Assembly: GCA_045545665.1 (NCBI GenBank)
Contig: JAZQBL010000049.1
Location: 8,152-72,151, forward strand
Direction: 5' to 3'
DNA: 64,000 nt
Origin: RGIG7213 sp045545665
GTDB taxonomy: Bacteria; Bacillota; Clostridia; Oscillospirales; CAG-272
A program made the position numbers and the translations under genes. Shown here piece after piece: positions 26,076 to 34,629 of the stretch (the stretch's first letter is position 1; each line of letters opens with the position of its first letter). The notes beneath the pieces are model-generated. The model saw nothing but the letters and a program-made list of their open reading frames with translations. It ran no database searches and was not told where the DNA came from.

Positions 26076-27342
26076 AAAGATTGTCAAGGCTCTGTGCGAT
26101 GTCTGCTATGATATCATCGACGTTTTCAAGTCCTACAGAGAATCTTATAAGTCCGGGGTTTATACCTGCGGCTACAAGCTGTTCGTCCGTAAGCTGGCGG
26201 TGAGTTGCACTTGCGGGATGAAGTACACACGTGCGGATGTCGGCAACGTGAACCTCGTTTGATGCAAGCTTAAGTCCGTCCATAAACTTGACAGCGGCGT
26301 TCTTTCCGCCTTTTATGAAGAACGTGACGACACCTGCGCAGCCGTCGGGAAGATATTTTTTCGCTCTTTCGTACATTACGGGATCATTGTTGATGCCGGG
26401 ATATACGACTTTTTCTATCTTGTCGCTTGCGGAAAGGAACTGTGCGACCTTCGTTGCGTTTTCACAGTATCTCTTCATTCTTACGTGAAGTGTTTCAAGA
26501 CCGAGATTGAGCAAAAATGCCGAGTGCGCGGAAGGATATGCTCCGAAATCTCTCATAAGCTGCATTCTTGCTTTCGTTATAAATGCCGCAGGAGCAGCAA
26601 AGTCAGCGTAAACGACACCGTGGTAAGACTCGTCCGGTTCTGTAAATTCGGGGAATTTACCCGAAGCTCTCCAGTCAAACGTACCGCCGTCAACGATAAC
26701 GCCGCCTACCTGAAGTGCATGTCCGTCCATGTATTTTGTTGTTGAATGAATAACGATATCTGCACCGTGTTCGATCGGACGGCAAAGTATCGGAGTCGGG
26801 AAAGTGTTGTCTATTATGAGAGGTACTTTGTTTGCGTGAGCAACTTTTGCAAATTTTTCAATATCGAGAACAGTAAGCGCGGGATTTGCAAGCGTTTCAC
26901 CGAAAACAGCCTTCGTGTTGGGCTTAAACGCCTTCATAAGCTCTTCTTCGTCTGCTTCGGGATTTACGAATATACATTCGATACCGAGCTTTTTAAGCGT
27001 GAAGGAGAAAAGGTTTACAGTTCCGCCGTATATTTCGGATGCGGCAATGAAGCTGTCGCCGCTGTGGCAAAGATTAAGTATTGAAAGAAGGGAAGCTGCC
27101 TGACCGGATGAGGTACACATAGCACCGACACCGCCTTCAAGCTCTGCTATCTTTTTTTCCACAACCTCGACTGTGGGGTTTGAAAAACGTGAATACATAT
27201 GCGCCGTGGGCATATCGAAAAGCTCACCTATATGCTCGGTTGAATCAAATACGTACGTTGTACTCTGTACGATCGGCATAACACGGGGACCGCCGTTTTC
27301 GGGCTTATAGCCTGCATGCAGGCACTTTGTTTCTATTTTCAT
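26074..27342 (-). CDS. metY: O-acetylhomoserine sulfhydrylase (MetY-like), PLP-dependent
   Basis: This 422-residue enzyme of the Cys/Met-metabolism family makes homocysteine from O-acetylhomoserine and sulfide. The N-terminus ETKCLHAGYKPENGG and PIVQSTTYVF, the tract HMYSRFSNPTVEVVEKKIAELEGG, and the PLP lysine in HSTTKYMDGH near residue 208 are typical of MetY rather than of cystathionine enzymes. Family length is normal (420-430). Its ATG overlaps the end of the rodA-like gene by 4 bp. The corrinoid protein two genes upstream makes a link with methionine metabolism plausible. Confidence 0.9.
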   Translation of the reverse strand: MKIETKCLHAGYKPENGGPRVMPIVQSTTYVFDSTEHIGELFDMPTAHMYSRFSNPTVEVVEKKIAELEGGVGAMCTSSGQAASLLSILNLCHSGDSFIAASEIYGGTVNLFSFTLKKLGIECIFVNPEADEEELMKAFKPNTKAVFGETLANPALTVLDIEKFAKVAHANKVPLIIDNTFPTPILCRPIEHGADIVIHSTTKYMDGHALQVGGVIVDGGTFDWRASGKFPEFTEPDESYHGVVYADFAAPAAFITKARMQLMRDFGAYPSAHSAFLLNLGLETLHVRMKRYCENATKVAQFLSASDKIEKVVYPGINNDPVMYERAKKYLPDGCAGVVTFFIKGGKNAAVKFMDGLKLASNEVHVADIRTCVLHPASATHRQLTDEQLVAAGINPGLIRFSVGLENVDDIIADIAQSLDNL

Positions 27343-28511
27343 TTTTTATGACCTTTCCTTTCTGAAATAGGATGATTTTTTTTATGAATGCCAACGCTCA
27401 TTACAGCGCCGAGACACATATACAAACTTACTATTGAAGAACCGCCGTAGCTGATAAACGGCAAGGTTATTCCGATGACGGGCAAAAGCCCGAGACACAT
27501 TCCGACGTTTTCGAGCGTCTGAAATATAAATATCGTTGCAACACCGACGCATATAAACATACCGTAGCTGTCTCTGTTGCGTCTTGCGATGATAAGAATA
27601 CGCAATACGAGGATTATTATCAGAGCAAAGAATACAACAGCGCCTATAAAGCCGAATTCTTCACACATGACGGCGAATATCATATCGGTTTGTCTTGCGG
27701 GAAGTGTTGATTCGTACGGGCTTTGCGATATCGTACCGCTTGCGTAACCGCATCCCGAAAAGCCGCCGTTTGCAATGGCGCGCATACTTTGCAACACCTG
27801 ATACCCGTATCCTTCGGGATCCTGTGTAGGATCGAAACCGACGAGGATACGCATCCTCTGGTACTCATTGAGAACCTTCCACATTATCGGAGAAATAGCA
27901 ACGAGAATACCGCCGGCACCGATAAAATACCAAAAACTGACACCTGCACAAAAACACATTACGGCAAATATTATTCCGAAGGAAATAAGCGCGCCGAGGT
28001 CCATTTCAAGCATAACGCATACCATGATGACACCGCCGTGCAAGCATATCATCAAAAGGCTTTTAAGACTGTTGATGTTGCCCCGCTTCAATATTCCCAG
28101 ATGATAGCCGAAGGTCATTATAAACAGTATCTTTACGACCTCCGCAGGCTGTAGGTTTACGCCCACTCCCGGAATCGAGATCCAGCTGTCATTGTTGCCC
28201 AAAGACCCGTGAAGCATCGACGGGATATCCTCCGCTATAGGAAGGATCAAAAGCGCACACGATGCAAGAAACATCGGTATTGCCATTCTTTTTAAAAGTC
28301 TGTCGTAATCAATAAGCGACAAAACTATCATTGTGAAAAATCCTATCGTTGATGCCATTATCTGAACGGTCGTAAGATTATTTTCACCGAGATAATTTAC
28401 AGCAGACGATATAACTATTATCCCGTAGACCGTAAGCAAAACGGCGGGGATAAGCAGAAAAACGTCCAGCTTTTTTAAATTATCGAAAAGATTGCTCTCG
28501 TATTTTTTCAT
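27339..28511 (-). CDS. rodA: FtsW/RodA/SpoVE-family cell wall polymerase
   Basis: This SEDS-family glycosyltransferase of 390 residues polymerises lipid II into glycan strands. About ten transmembrane helices are visible. Family motifs are SWISIPGVGVNLQPAEVVKI (the W and the QPAE segment), YQVLQSMRAIANGGFSGCGY, TDMIFAVMCEEFGFIGA with the conserved Glu, and PFISYGGSSIV. These favour RodA, but FtsW or SpoVE cannot be excluded without a tree. It is placed between a corrinoid protein and metY in one operon, an unusual neighbourhood for a wall polymerase. It overlaps metY by ATGA. Confidence 0.9.
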   Translation of the reverse strand: MKKYESNLFDNLKKLDVFLLIPAVLLTVYGIIVISSAVNYLGENNLTTVQIMASTIGFFTMIVLSLIDYDRLLKRMAIPMFLASCALLILPIAEDIPSMLHGSLGNNDSWISIPGVGVNLQPAEVVKILFIMTFGYHLGILKRGNINSLKSLLMICLHGGVIMVCVMLEMDLGALISFGIIFAVMCFCAGVSFWYFIGAGGILVAISPIMWKVLNEYQRMRILVGFDPTQDPEGYGYQVLQSMRAIANGGFSGCGYASGTISQSPYESTLPARQTDMIFAVMCEEFGFIGAVVFFALIIILVLRILIIARRNRDSYGMFICVGVATIFIFQTLENVGMCLGLLPVIGITLPFISYGGSSIVSLYMCLGAVMSVGIHKKNHPISERKGHKK

Positions 28512-28520
28512 TATGCGTTA

Positions 28521-29153
28521 TCAGATAAAGAAACCCTTTGCAGCCTCGGCACACGATGCGGCGTCGGGCGTGTAGGAGTCTGCGCCTATCTCGTCTGCAA
28601 ATTTTTGTGAAAGCGGCGCACCGCCGACCATTACCTTTACGTCTTTTCGTATTCCTGCTTCTTCAAGTGCCGAAATGACGTTTTTCATTTCGGGCATAGT
28701 CGTGGTAAGAAGAGAGGAAAGGCAAACGATCTTTGCGTTGGTTCTTTTTACGGCTTCCACTATTTTTTCTGCGGGAACGTCAACACCGAGATCCTCGCAC
28801 GAGATGCCTGCACCTTCTATCATCATTTTTACAAGGTTTTTGCCTATGTCGTGTTTGTCGCCTTTTACCGTGCATATAACAGCACGTCCGATCGGCTCAA
28901 CACCTACTGCCGTAAGTGCGGGCTTGAGTATCTTTACACCGCTGTCCATAGCACGTGCCGCCATCATTACCTCGGGCAGATAAAGCTCACCCGATTTGAA
29001 TTTTTCACCGACAATGCTCATACCAAAGATAAGTCCGCCGTTGAGTATTTCTTCAGCGCCGACACCTTCTTCAAGTGCTTGCTTTATCAGAGCTTCAAGC
29101 TCACGTCCTCTTCCTTTTTGCAATTTTTCGGATATCTGTTCGAGTATCGTCAC
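28521..29153 (-). CDS. Corrinoid (B12-binding) protein, MtaC/MtbC-like
   Basis: This 210-residue protein carries a methyl group on a corrinoid between methyltransferases. The start is taken as GTG, 7 nt after GGAGG; the frame is open further upstream but the length from this GTG fits the family. The N-terminal cap (about 1-85) is helical with LEQISEKLQKGRGRELEALIKQAL. The B12-binding Rossmann domain has the ligand motif DKHDIGKNLV (DxHxxG) near residue 100, then LGVDVPAEKIVEAV, SSLLTTTMPEM and MVGGAPLSQKFADEIGAD. No methyltransferase partner is in the window. Being in an operon with metY suggests a split methionine synthase module, but a methylamine- or methanol-type role is equally possible. 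Confidence 0.9.
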   Translation of the reverse strand: MTILEQISEKLQKGRGRELEALIKQALEEGVGAEEILNGGLIFGMSIVGEKFKSGELYLPEVMMAARAMDSGVKILKPALTAVGVEPIGRAVICTVKGDKHDIGKNLVKMMIEGAGISCEDLGVDVPAEKIVEAVKRTNAKIVCLSSLLTTTMPEMKNVISALEEAGIRKDVKVMVGGAPLSQKFADEIGADSYTPDAASCAEAAKGFFI

Positions 29154-29268
29154 ACCGACACCTCCGTAATCAAAGTAAATTATTATAATATAACAAACCG
29201 ATTTTATCATATCACAAACTGCTTAAAAAATCAACACATTTTTATAAATTATGTAAAAACGTCACCAC

Positions 29269-29297
29269 TTGAAATATGCAAATATTTGTGATACAAT
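29269..29297 (+). promoter_or_regulatory. Promoter of the rnhA operon
   Basis: TTGAAA and TACAAT are 17 bp apart, with TGA before the -10 box. The transcript would begin near 29304 and carry a roughly 88-nt structured leader. Confidence 0.7.
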
Positions 29298-29321
29298 TAA
29301 CACACATAAAATCTGTTTGAT

Positions 29322-29362
29322 AAAAGAGCCGGTGCTCTTACGTCTTCTGACGGGCACGGCGT
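29322..29362 (+). ncRNA. Structured leader upstream of rnhA
   Basis: GCCGGTGC (29329-29336) can pair with GCACGGC (29354-29360) around an inner CGTC-TTCT-GACG hairpin. An alternative fold pairs AGAGC with GCTCT. I do not recognise a known riboswitch. The two exclusive folds could be regulatory; this is inference. Confidence 0.35.
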
Positions 29363-29391
29363 TAATTTTGTAATTGCGAAGGTGCGAAAAG

Positions 29392-29832
29392 ATGAAAACT
29401 GTGAATATATATACAGACGGGGCGTGCAGAGGAAATCCCGGTCCCGGCGGTTGGGGCGCTGTCCTTGTGTACGAAGGTGTCGAAAAGCGTATATGCGGCG
29501 GAGATAAAGAAACGACGAACAATAAAATGGAGCTTACGGCAGTCATAGAAGCTCTCAAGCTTCTTAAATATCCGTGCCGTGTCATACTTTGCTCTGATTC
29601 TAAATACGTTATAGACGGATTGAAGCTCGGCTGGGCAAAAGGCTGGCAGAAAAAGGGATGGAAAAAAAGCGACGGAAAGCCTGCGCTCAATCCCGAACTT
29701 TGGGAAAAGCTGTTATCTCTTACGGACATCCACGATATGGAATACATTTGGGTAAAAGGCCATAACGGTCATAAATACAACGAAATATGCGACGAAATGG
29801 CAACGGCGGAAGCCGACCGCTTCGGTATATAA
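29392..29832 (+). CDS. rnhA: Ribonuclease HI
   Basis: RNase HI cuts the RNA strand of RNA-DNA hybrids during replication and repair. The 146-residue protein has all catalytic acids: Asp in NIYTDGACRGNPGPGGWG, Glu in NNKMELTAVIEAL, Asp in LCSDSKYVIDGL, and the final Asp in NEICDEMATAEA, preceded by the GHNGH loop. The ATG has AAGGTG 7 nt upstream. A short-chain dehydrogenase gene follows after 9 bp. Confidence 0.96.
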   Translation: MKTVNIYTDGACRGNPGPGGWGAVLVYEGVEKRICGGDKETTNNKMELTAVIEALKLLKYPCRVILCSDSKYVIDGLKLGWAKGWQKKGWKKSDGKPALNPELWEKLLSLTDIHDMEYIWVKGHNGHKYNEICDEMATAEADRFGI

Positions 29833-29841
29833 AGGAGACGT

Positions 29842-30585
29842 ATGAAAAAATATGCACTCGTAACGGGAGCCACATCCGGAATAGGAAAGCAAATTGCGGT
29901 GATCCTTACACAAAAAGGATATAAAGTGATCGCCTGCGGAAGAAACAGAGCGGTGCTTTCGGCACTTGCCGAGCAGTACGGTATGATACCGCAGCTGTGC
30001 GATCTTTCAAATAAGGAACAGTGCGTCGAGCTTCATAAAAAGTACAGCGATCTCAACGTTACCGCTGTCGTGAACTGTGCAGGCTTCGGATTTGTACGTG
30101 ATTTCGATAAGATATCAGTCGATGACGACGTTGATATGATAAACGTAAATATAACCTCATTGCAGATACTGACAAAGCTGTTTTCGCAAACGATGAAAAA
30201 GGGAGTTATTATGAACGTATGTTCCTCCGCGGCATTCACTCCCGAGCCTCTTATGGCATCGTATGCTGCATCAAAGGCATACGTTTATTCCTACAGCAGA
30301 GCAGTCGATTACGAGCTTAAAAAACGCAGATCAAGGGTACACGTCTGCGTCATCTGCCCCGGGGCAGTCAGCACACCTTTTGAAAAAACAGCAGGTGTTT
30401 CAAAGCCTCTTAAAGGAATAAGTGCGGAAAAATGTGCAAAATGCACGGTCGATGCAATGGAAAAACGTGCAGACGTTACGATAGTCGGTACGAAAATGAA
30501 GCTTGCCGTGCTTTTGTCAAAGCTTCTTTCCGAAAACACGGTCTTGAAGCTGCAGTATAAAATACAGGGATCAAAGCTGAAATGA
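29842..30585 (+). CDS. Short-chain dehydrogenase/reductase
   Basis: This 247-residue NAD(P)-dependent oxidoreductase has the classical SDR layout. The cofactor motif TGATSGIG lies at about 8-15 and NCAGFG near 78. The catalytic Ser and the YAASK motif are at about 130-148 (MNVCSSAAF, SYAASKAYVYSYSRA). The basic residue at CGRNR after the second strand suggests NADP(H). The substrate is unknown. AAAGGAG lies upstream. Its stop overlaps the start of the transglutaminase gene. Confidence 0.9.
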   Translation: MKKYALVTGATSGIGKQIAVILTQKGYKVIACGRNRAVLSALAEQYGMIPQLCDLSNKEQCVELHKKYSDLNVTAVVNCAGFGFVRDFDKISVDDDVDMINVNITSLQILTKLFSQTMKKGVIMNVCSSAAFTPEPLMASYAASKAYVYSYSRAVDYELKKRRSRVHVCVICPGAVSTPFEKTAGVSKPLKGISAEKCAKCTVDAMEKRADVTIVGTKMKLAVLLSKLLSENTVLKLQYKIQGSKLK

Positions 30586-32174
30586 CGTATTTAAAAAGAA
30601 TATTACCTCTCGTTATTGCCGTTATTCTTTCGCTTTCCTGCGTGTGCGCCGAAACGGAAAAAGCGGAAGGCTTTTCGGTAACGTACAGAGATTGTTTATC
30701 GGCTGAATCTGTTGCTGTATACGATGCGTTTTTGAAAAACGCCCATCTAATGAAGGACGGTAAGAGTAATGTCAAAATATATTTTGAAAACGGAGTGCCC
30801 GAAAAGGATATAAACAGAGTTATGCAGAGTGCGGCATCCGCTTTTTCGCTTGACCATCCGGAGCTTTTCTGGATATCTCATAACAGACTTTCGTTTGTAT
30901 ATACGGTAACGGATGGCGCCGTATACAGTATTACTGCCGAAAAGAAGGAAGATGAAGAAAATTATTACGCCCTTCCTTATACGTCAAAAGACGAGATAGA
31001 AGAAGATGAAAGACTCATGCGCAGTAAAATGGACGATATATTAAAACGCGCTGAGGAATGCAGATCCGTCTTTGAGAAAATACTTTTGTTTCACGATACG
31101 CTATGCAAGATGAATGTGTATAATTCGTACGTAAATAAAGGCGAAAACGAAAAAGCCGACGCAAGAGCGTGGGAAGCGACGTCCGCTTTTTTAAGTGATA
31201 ACGACCCCGAAAAAGGTCCTGTGTGTGAGGGCTATTCAAAAGCGTTCAAAATGCTGTGCGATGCTGTCGGTATTCCGTGCGTTCTCATCCCCGGCGACGG
31301 TATCGGACACGACGGAAAGGTGTCCCCTCATATGTGGTGCGCCGTATACGTTCATGATAAGTGGTACGGTGTTGACGTAACGTGGGATGATCCTGCTGCG
31401 AATAACGAGTTGTATGCGGTGCGGTATACGTATCTTCTTTGCGGAAGCAGTACGGAGGATTTCGAAAAAAAACATATACCCGACGTTGAAAAATTTTTCT
31501 CGGTTTATTTTCCCACACCCGATATTTCCGAAACTCCGTATAAGCACGATGACAGTATTGAGTATACTTTTGTTGAAGTGTCCGACGTTACTGCCGTGTA
31601 TGAAGACACCGCCGCAGTTACAGTTACCGTTTTAAACGACGGAAATGCATTGAAACACGAAAGCGTGAAGCTTTACAGAAATTCAGCTCACGAAGATAAT
31701 TATATCGGTGAATATAAGCTCGAAAAAGGCGTCTGCCGTGCGGAATTTGAAACACTCGGTATGTCGAGCCTCAACGACGTGCGTATCGTTGCAAGGTACG
31801 GCGGCAACGTATCGGCGGGAAATATGAATATAAAACCGAAAGAAGCCGATATCGACGTTTCGCAAATAAGAGTGGAATATTCAAGCGGTGTGCCGTACCA
31901 TACGGGAAAGCTCACCGCCTCTGACGGTATATCGCTTCATTATACTCAAAGATCCGAATTATCAGAAGACGGAAAAAAACTTACGGTGTATTTTTCTGAC
32001 ATAGCACCGTTTGATGACGATTACATAACAGCTGACAGCATAAGCACTGAATTTGATATAAACATTACGGATTATGAAAACGCTGAAGACGGCGGAAAGA
32101 ATTACGTATATCTCGGCGTATGTGCGATAGGTGTTGTTTTATGTATGATAGTGTCACATTCGAAAAGAAAATAA
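30582..32174 (+). CDS. Membrane-anchored transglutaminase-like protein
   Basis: This 530-residue exported protein has a signal peptide (about 1-23), a transglutaminase-like domain (about 150-290) and a C-terminal membrane helix (about 506-524) with tail SHSKRK. The catalytic triad is intact: Cys in GPVCEGYSKAFKML near 211, His in SPHMWCAVYV near 249, and Asp in GVDVTWDDP near 265. Such bacterial domains act as proteases or amide crosslinkers of surface proteins. The region from 310 to 490 looks beta-rich. There is no LPXTG motif. ATGA overlap with the dehydrogenase gene shows coupling, though a functional link is not obvious. Confidence 0.88.
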   Translation: MTYLKRILPLVIAVILSLSCVCAETEKAEGFSVTYRDCLSAESVAVYDAFLKNAHLMKDGKSNVKIYFENGVPEKDINRVMQSAASAFSLDHPELFWISHNRLSFVYTVTDGAVYSITAEKKEDEENYYALPYTSKDEIEEDERLMRSKMDDILKRAEECRSVFEKILLFHDTLCKMNVYNSYVNKGENEKADARAWEATSAFLSDNDPEKGPVCEGYSKAFKMLCDAVGIPCVLIPGDGIGHDGKVSPHMWCAVYVHDKWYGVDVTWDDPAANNELYAVRYTYLLCGSSTEDFEKKHIPDVEKFFSVYFPTPDISETPYKHDDSIEYTFVEVSDVTAVYEDTAAVTVTVLNDGNALKHESVKLYRNSAHEDNYIGEYKLEKGVCRAEFETLGMSSLNDVRIVARYGGNVSAGNMNIKPKEADIDVSQIRVEYSSGVPYHTGKLTASDGISLHYTQRSELSEDGKKLTVYFSDIAPFDDDYITADSISTEFDINITDYENAEDGGKNYVYLGVCAIGVVLCMIVSHSKRK

Positions 32175-32263
32175 TGTGTCAAACTTAAACCGTTGTCATA
32201 TTATATCAGTGAGGGTACGGTGTACTCTCCTGAAAATAATATACTACGGAGGACAATACCAAA

Positions 32264-33097
32264 GTGTCAGATAACAGAAACGGCTGTTGCTCCGGGAATA
32301 TCGGTAATTCCCGTGATCTTGCCTATATAGATACCTACCGCATACTTGACAGTTGCAGAGATAAAGACTGCTTTGAGGACGTACCGGTCTTTCTTACCGA
32401 CTACGGACGTGACGTTGTAGAACATTCGAGCAACGTTCGTACTTGCTCGGCATCCATTGCCGCAACGAATATTACGGTGAATCCCGTACCGTTCAACAGA
32501 GGTTTTTATCAGATAGATATACGCATATACGTCAGAATGACGTTTGAATGCTGCGTGTGTATGTCTAACCGCCAGATAATAGAGGGTATTGCGGTCTGTG
32601 ATAAAAAAGTTGTACTTTTCGGAAGTGAGGGTAACGTTTCGATATTCAGAAGCAATCCCGACGAGGATAATTTCTGTGCTATTCCCGATCTTTCCAATAA
32701 CGGATGCGTTTCGACGAATCTTCCCGTTGCGGTCGTTGAACTTGCAGACCCCGTGATACTGACTACGCGTATTCTTGAAAAACAGCAGTGCGGCTGCTGT
32801 TGCTGCTGCTGTTCGGCAAGTGAGGTGCCGCACAGCGTTTGTGCAAGAATATCGGGTGATCTTTCGGACCCCGGCGACAAATTTTTAGCCGTGTCGATAG
32901 GCTTCTTTTCCGTTACGAGAATAGAACGCCCCGAACAGTATCTTATAAATGCAACGGAATATTCCGTTCCCGAAAAGGAATGCGAGTTTGTCGAAAGCGA
33001 CGATCCTTGCTCTGTATTCCGTTCGATGGACTTCCCCGTGAATGAATTTTCTCCTCCCGGAATACAAAAACCGAATCCCCACTGCAGAAAAAACTAA
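32264..33097 (+). CDS. Cysteine-rich protein of unknown function
   Basis: I cannot name the family. The 277-residue protein has no signal peptide or membrane helix and about 25 cysteines, including a run of six (CGCCCCCCSA near residue 177). The section RDKDCFEDVPVFLTDYGRDVV and the beta-rich part that follows resemble clostridial conserved proteins, possibly of the spore envelope. The start is GTG with GGAGG about 10 nt upstream. About 50 bp before the start, CATATTATA fits the -10 pattern of sigma-K (CATANNNTA), but no clear -35 was found. A spore-coat role is therefore a guess. It is followed by its own terminator. Confidence 0.65.
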   Translation: MSDNRNGCCSGNIGNSRDLAYIDTYRILDSCRDKDCFEDVPVFLTDYGRDVVEHSSNVRTCSASIAATNITVNPVPFNRGFYQIDIRIYVRMTFECCVCMSNRQIIEGIAVCDKKVVLFGSEGNVSIFRSNPDEDNFCAIPDLSNNGCVSTNLPVAVVELADPVILTTRILEKQQCGCCCCCCSASEVPHSVCARISGDLSDPGDKFLAVSIGFFSVTRIERPEQYLINATEYSVPEKECEFVESDDPCSVFRSMDFPVNEFSPPGIQKPNPHCRKN

Positions 33098-33116
33098 ATA
33101 TCAGCTGAATTGCGAT

Positions 33117-33148
33117 AAAACAGCGGAGATCTTCTTCGCTGTTTTTTT
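33117..33148 (+). terminator. Terminator of the Cys-rich protein gene
   Basis: AAAACAGCG pairs with CGCTGTTTT across an 11-nt loop, then a T run. Confidence 0.88.
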
Positions 33149-33279
33149 GTGCGTGCAGAGGATTTTGCGATGTGTGTTAATATTTTGGCTACATTTCATA
33201 TTTATTTTAAAATGAAAGTATATTTTTTAATATATCCGTGGTATGATAAGTTGATAATGTTAAATTTAAAGGTGAAATG

Positions 33280-34614
33280 ATGCTTAAAATTGGTTTTGTA
33301 TCACTCGGTTGCAGTAAAAACCAAGTGGATACCGAAGTGATGCTTCATCTGCTTGATGAAAAAGGATATGAGATAACTACCGAGGAAATAGACGCTGACG
33401 TTATAATAATCAATACGTGTGCGTTCATTGAAAGCGCAAAGAAGGAAGCTATCGACAATATACTTGATATAGCGTGGCTCAAGGAGCACAGAAAGCTGAA
33501 AAAGATAATCGTCACGGGATGTCTTGCCGAAAGATACCGTGAGCAGATACTTGAGCAGATGCCCGAGGTCGATGCGGTCGTCGGTGTCGGAAGTATATAC
33601 GATATTTGCGAAGCTGTTGAAAAAAGCCTTAAGGGAGAAAGATATACGTCCTTCAAAGACAAAAACACGTCTCCTTTGGGAGGCGGCAGAGTAGTTACGA
33701 CGCCCACACATTCAGCTTACATAAAAATAGCCGAAGGATGCGATAACAAATGCACCTACTGTGCTATTCCGCTTATAAGAGGAAAATTCCGTTCAAGAAC
33801 TATAGAAGATATAGTCGAGGAAGCAAAGCTTTTTGATAAAGACGGAACGAAGGAGCTTTCTTTGATAGCTCAGGATACGTCACGTTACGGTGTTGATATC
33901 TACGGAGAATATTCGCTTGTTAAGCTTATACGCGCAATATGCGAAAATACGTCGATCCCTCACATACGTCTGCTTTATTGCTACCCCGATAAAATAACAG
34001 ACGAGCTTGTTGCTGAAATACGTGATAACGACAGAGTGCTTAAATATATCGACCTTCCGATACAGCACATAAATGACAGAGTTCTTTCGGCAATGAACCG
34101 CCACGGCGGAAGTGCGGTAATAAAAGATGCTGTAAAGCGTTTGAGAGATGCCGTGCCCGGTATAGTTATAAGAACGACAGTTATCGTCGGCTTCCCGGGT
34201 GAAACGGAAGAAGAATTTGCAGAGCTTGTTGATTTTATAAAAGAAACAAAGTTCGAACGTCTCGGTGCTTTCACGTATTCAAGAGAAGAAGATACGGAAG
34301 CTTACGACTTTGAAGATCAGATAGACGAAGACGTAAAGGACGAACGGCTTGATACCGTAATGACTGTGCAGGCGGAAATAGCGTGCCGGTACAGCGAATC
34401 GAAGATCGGAGAAGTGCTTGAAGTGCTTGTCGATGAGTACGACGGCGCCGCAGGCGCATACGTCGGACGAAGCTATGCCGACGCCCCCGACGTTGACTGC
34501 TGTGTATTTTTCGACGTTGACGGAGATAAGACAAAATATAAATCGGGAGATACGGTGAAAGTTAAAATAACCGATTACGAAAGCTACGATCTTATCGGCG
34601 AATCGGTACAATAA
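33280..34614 (+). CDS. rimO: Ribosomal protein S12 methylthiotransferase RimO
   Basis: RimO is a radical-SAM enzyme that adds a methylthio group to an Asp of ribosomal protein S12. The 444-residue protein has the N-terminal UPF0004 domain with Cys ligands in VSLGCSKNQVD, NTCAFIE and VTGCLAERY. The radical-SAM cluster is CDNKCTYCAIPLIRGKFRSR, near residue 150, and a C-terminal TRAM domain ends at DYESYDLIGE. Of two adjacent ATGs, the second is better spaced from AAAGGTG. A TATGAT box with TGG extension lies 33 bp upstream. pgsA follows after 15 bp. Confidence 0.95.
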   Translation: MLKIGFVSLGCSKNQVDTEVMLHLLDEKGYEITTEEIDADVIIINTCAFIESAKKEAIDNILDIAWLKEHRKLKKIIVTGCLAERYREQILEQMPEVDAVVGVGSIYDICEAVEKSLKGERYTSFKDKNTSPLGGGRVVTTPTHSAYIKIAEGCDNKCTYCAIPLIRGKFRSRTIEDIVEEAKLFDKDGTKELSLIAQDTSRYGVDIYGEYSLVKLIRAICENTSIPHIRLLYCYPDKITDELVAEIRDNDRVLKYIDLPIQHINDRVLSAMNRHGGSAVIKDAVKRLRDAVPGIVIRTTVIVGFPGETEEEFAELVDFIKETKFERLGAFTYSREEDTEAYDFEDQIDEDVKDERLDTVMTVQAEIACRYSESKIGEVLEVLVDEYDGAAGAYVGRSYADAPDVDCCVFFDVDGDKTKYKSGDTVKVKITDYESYDLIGESVQ

Positions 34615-34629
34615 GGAAGGTATTGGAAG

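Noticed and set aside
32190..32263. A full sigma-E or sigma-K promoter before the Cys-rich protein gene
   Set aside because: Only the -10-like CATATTATA fits; no matching -35 element is at the right spacing, so it is kept only as a hint.
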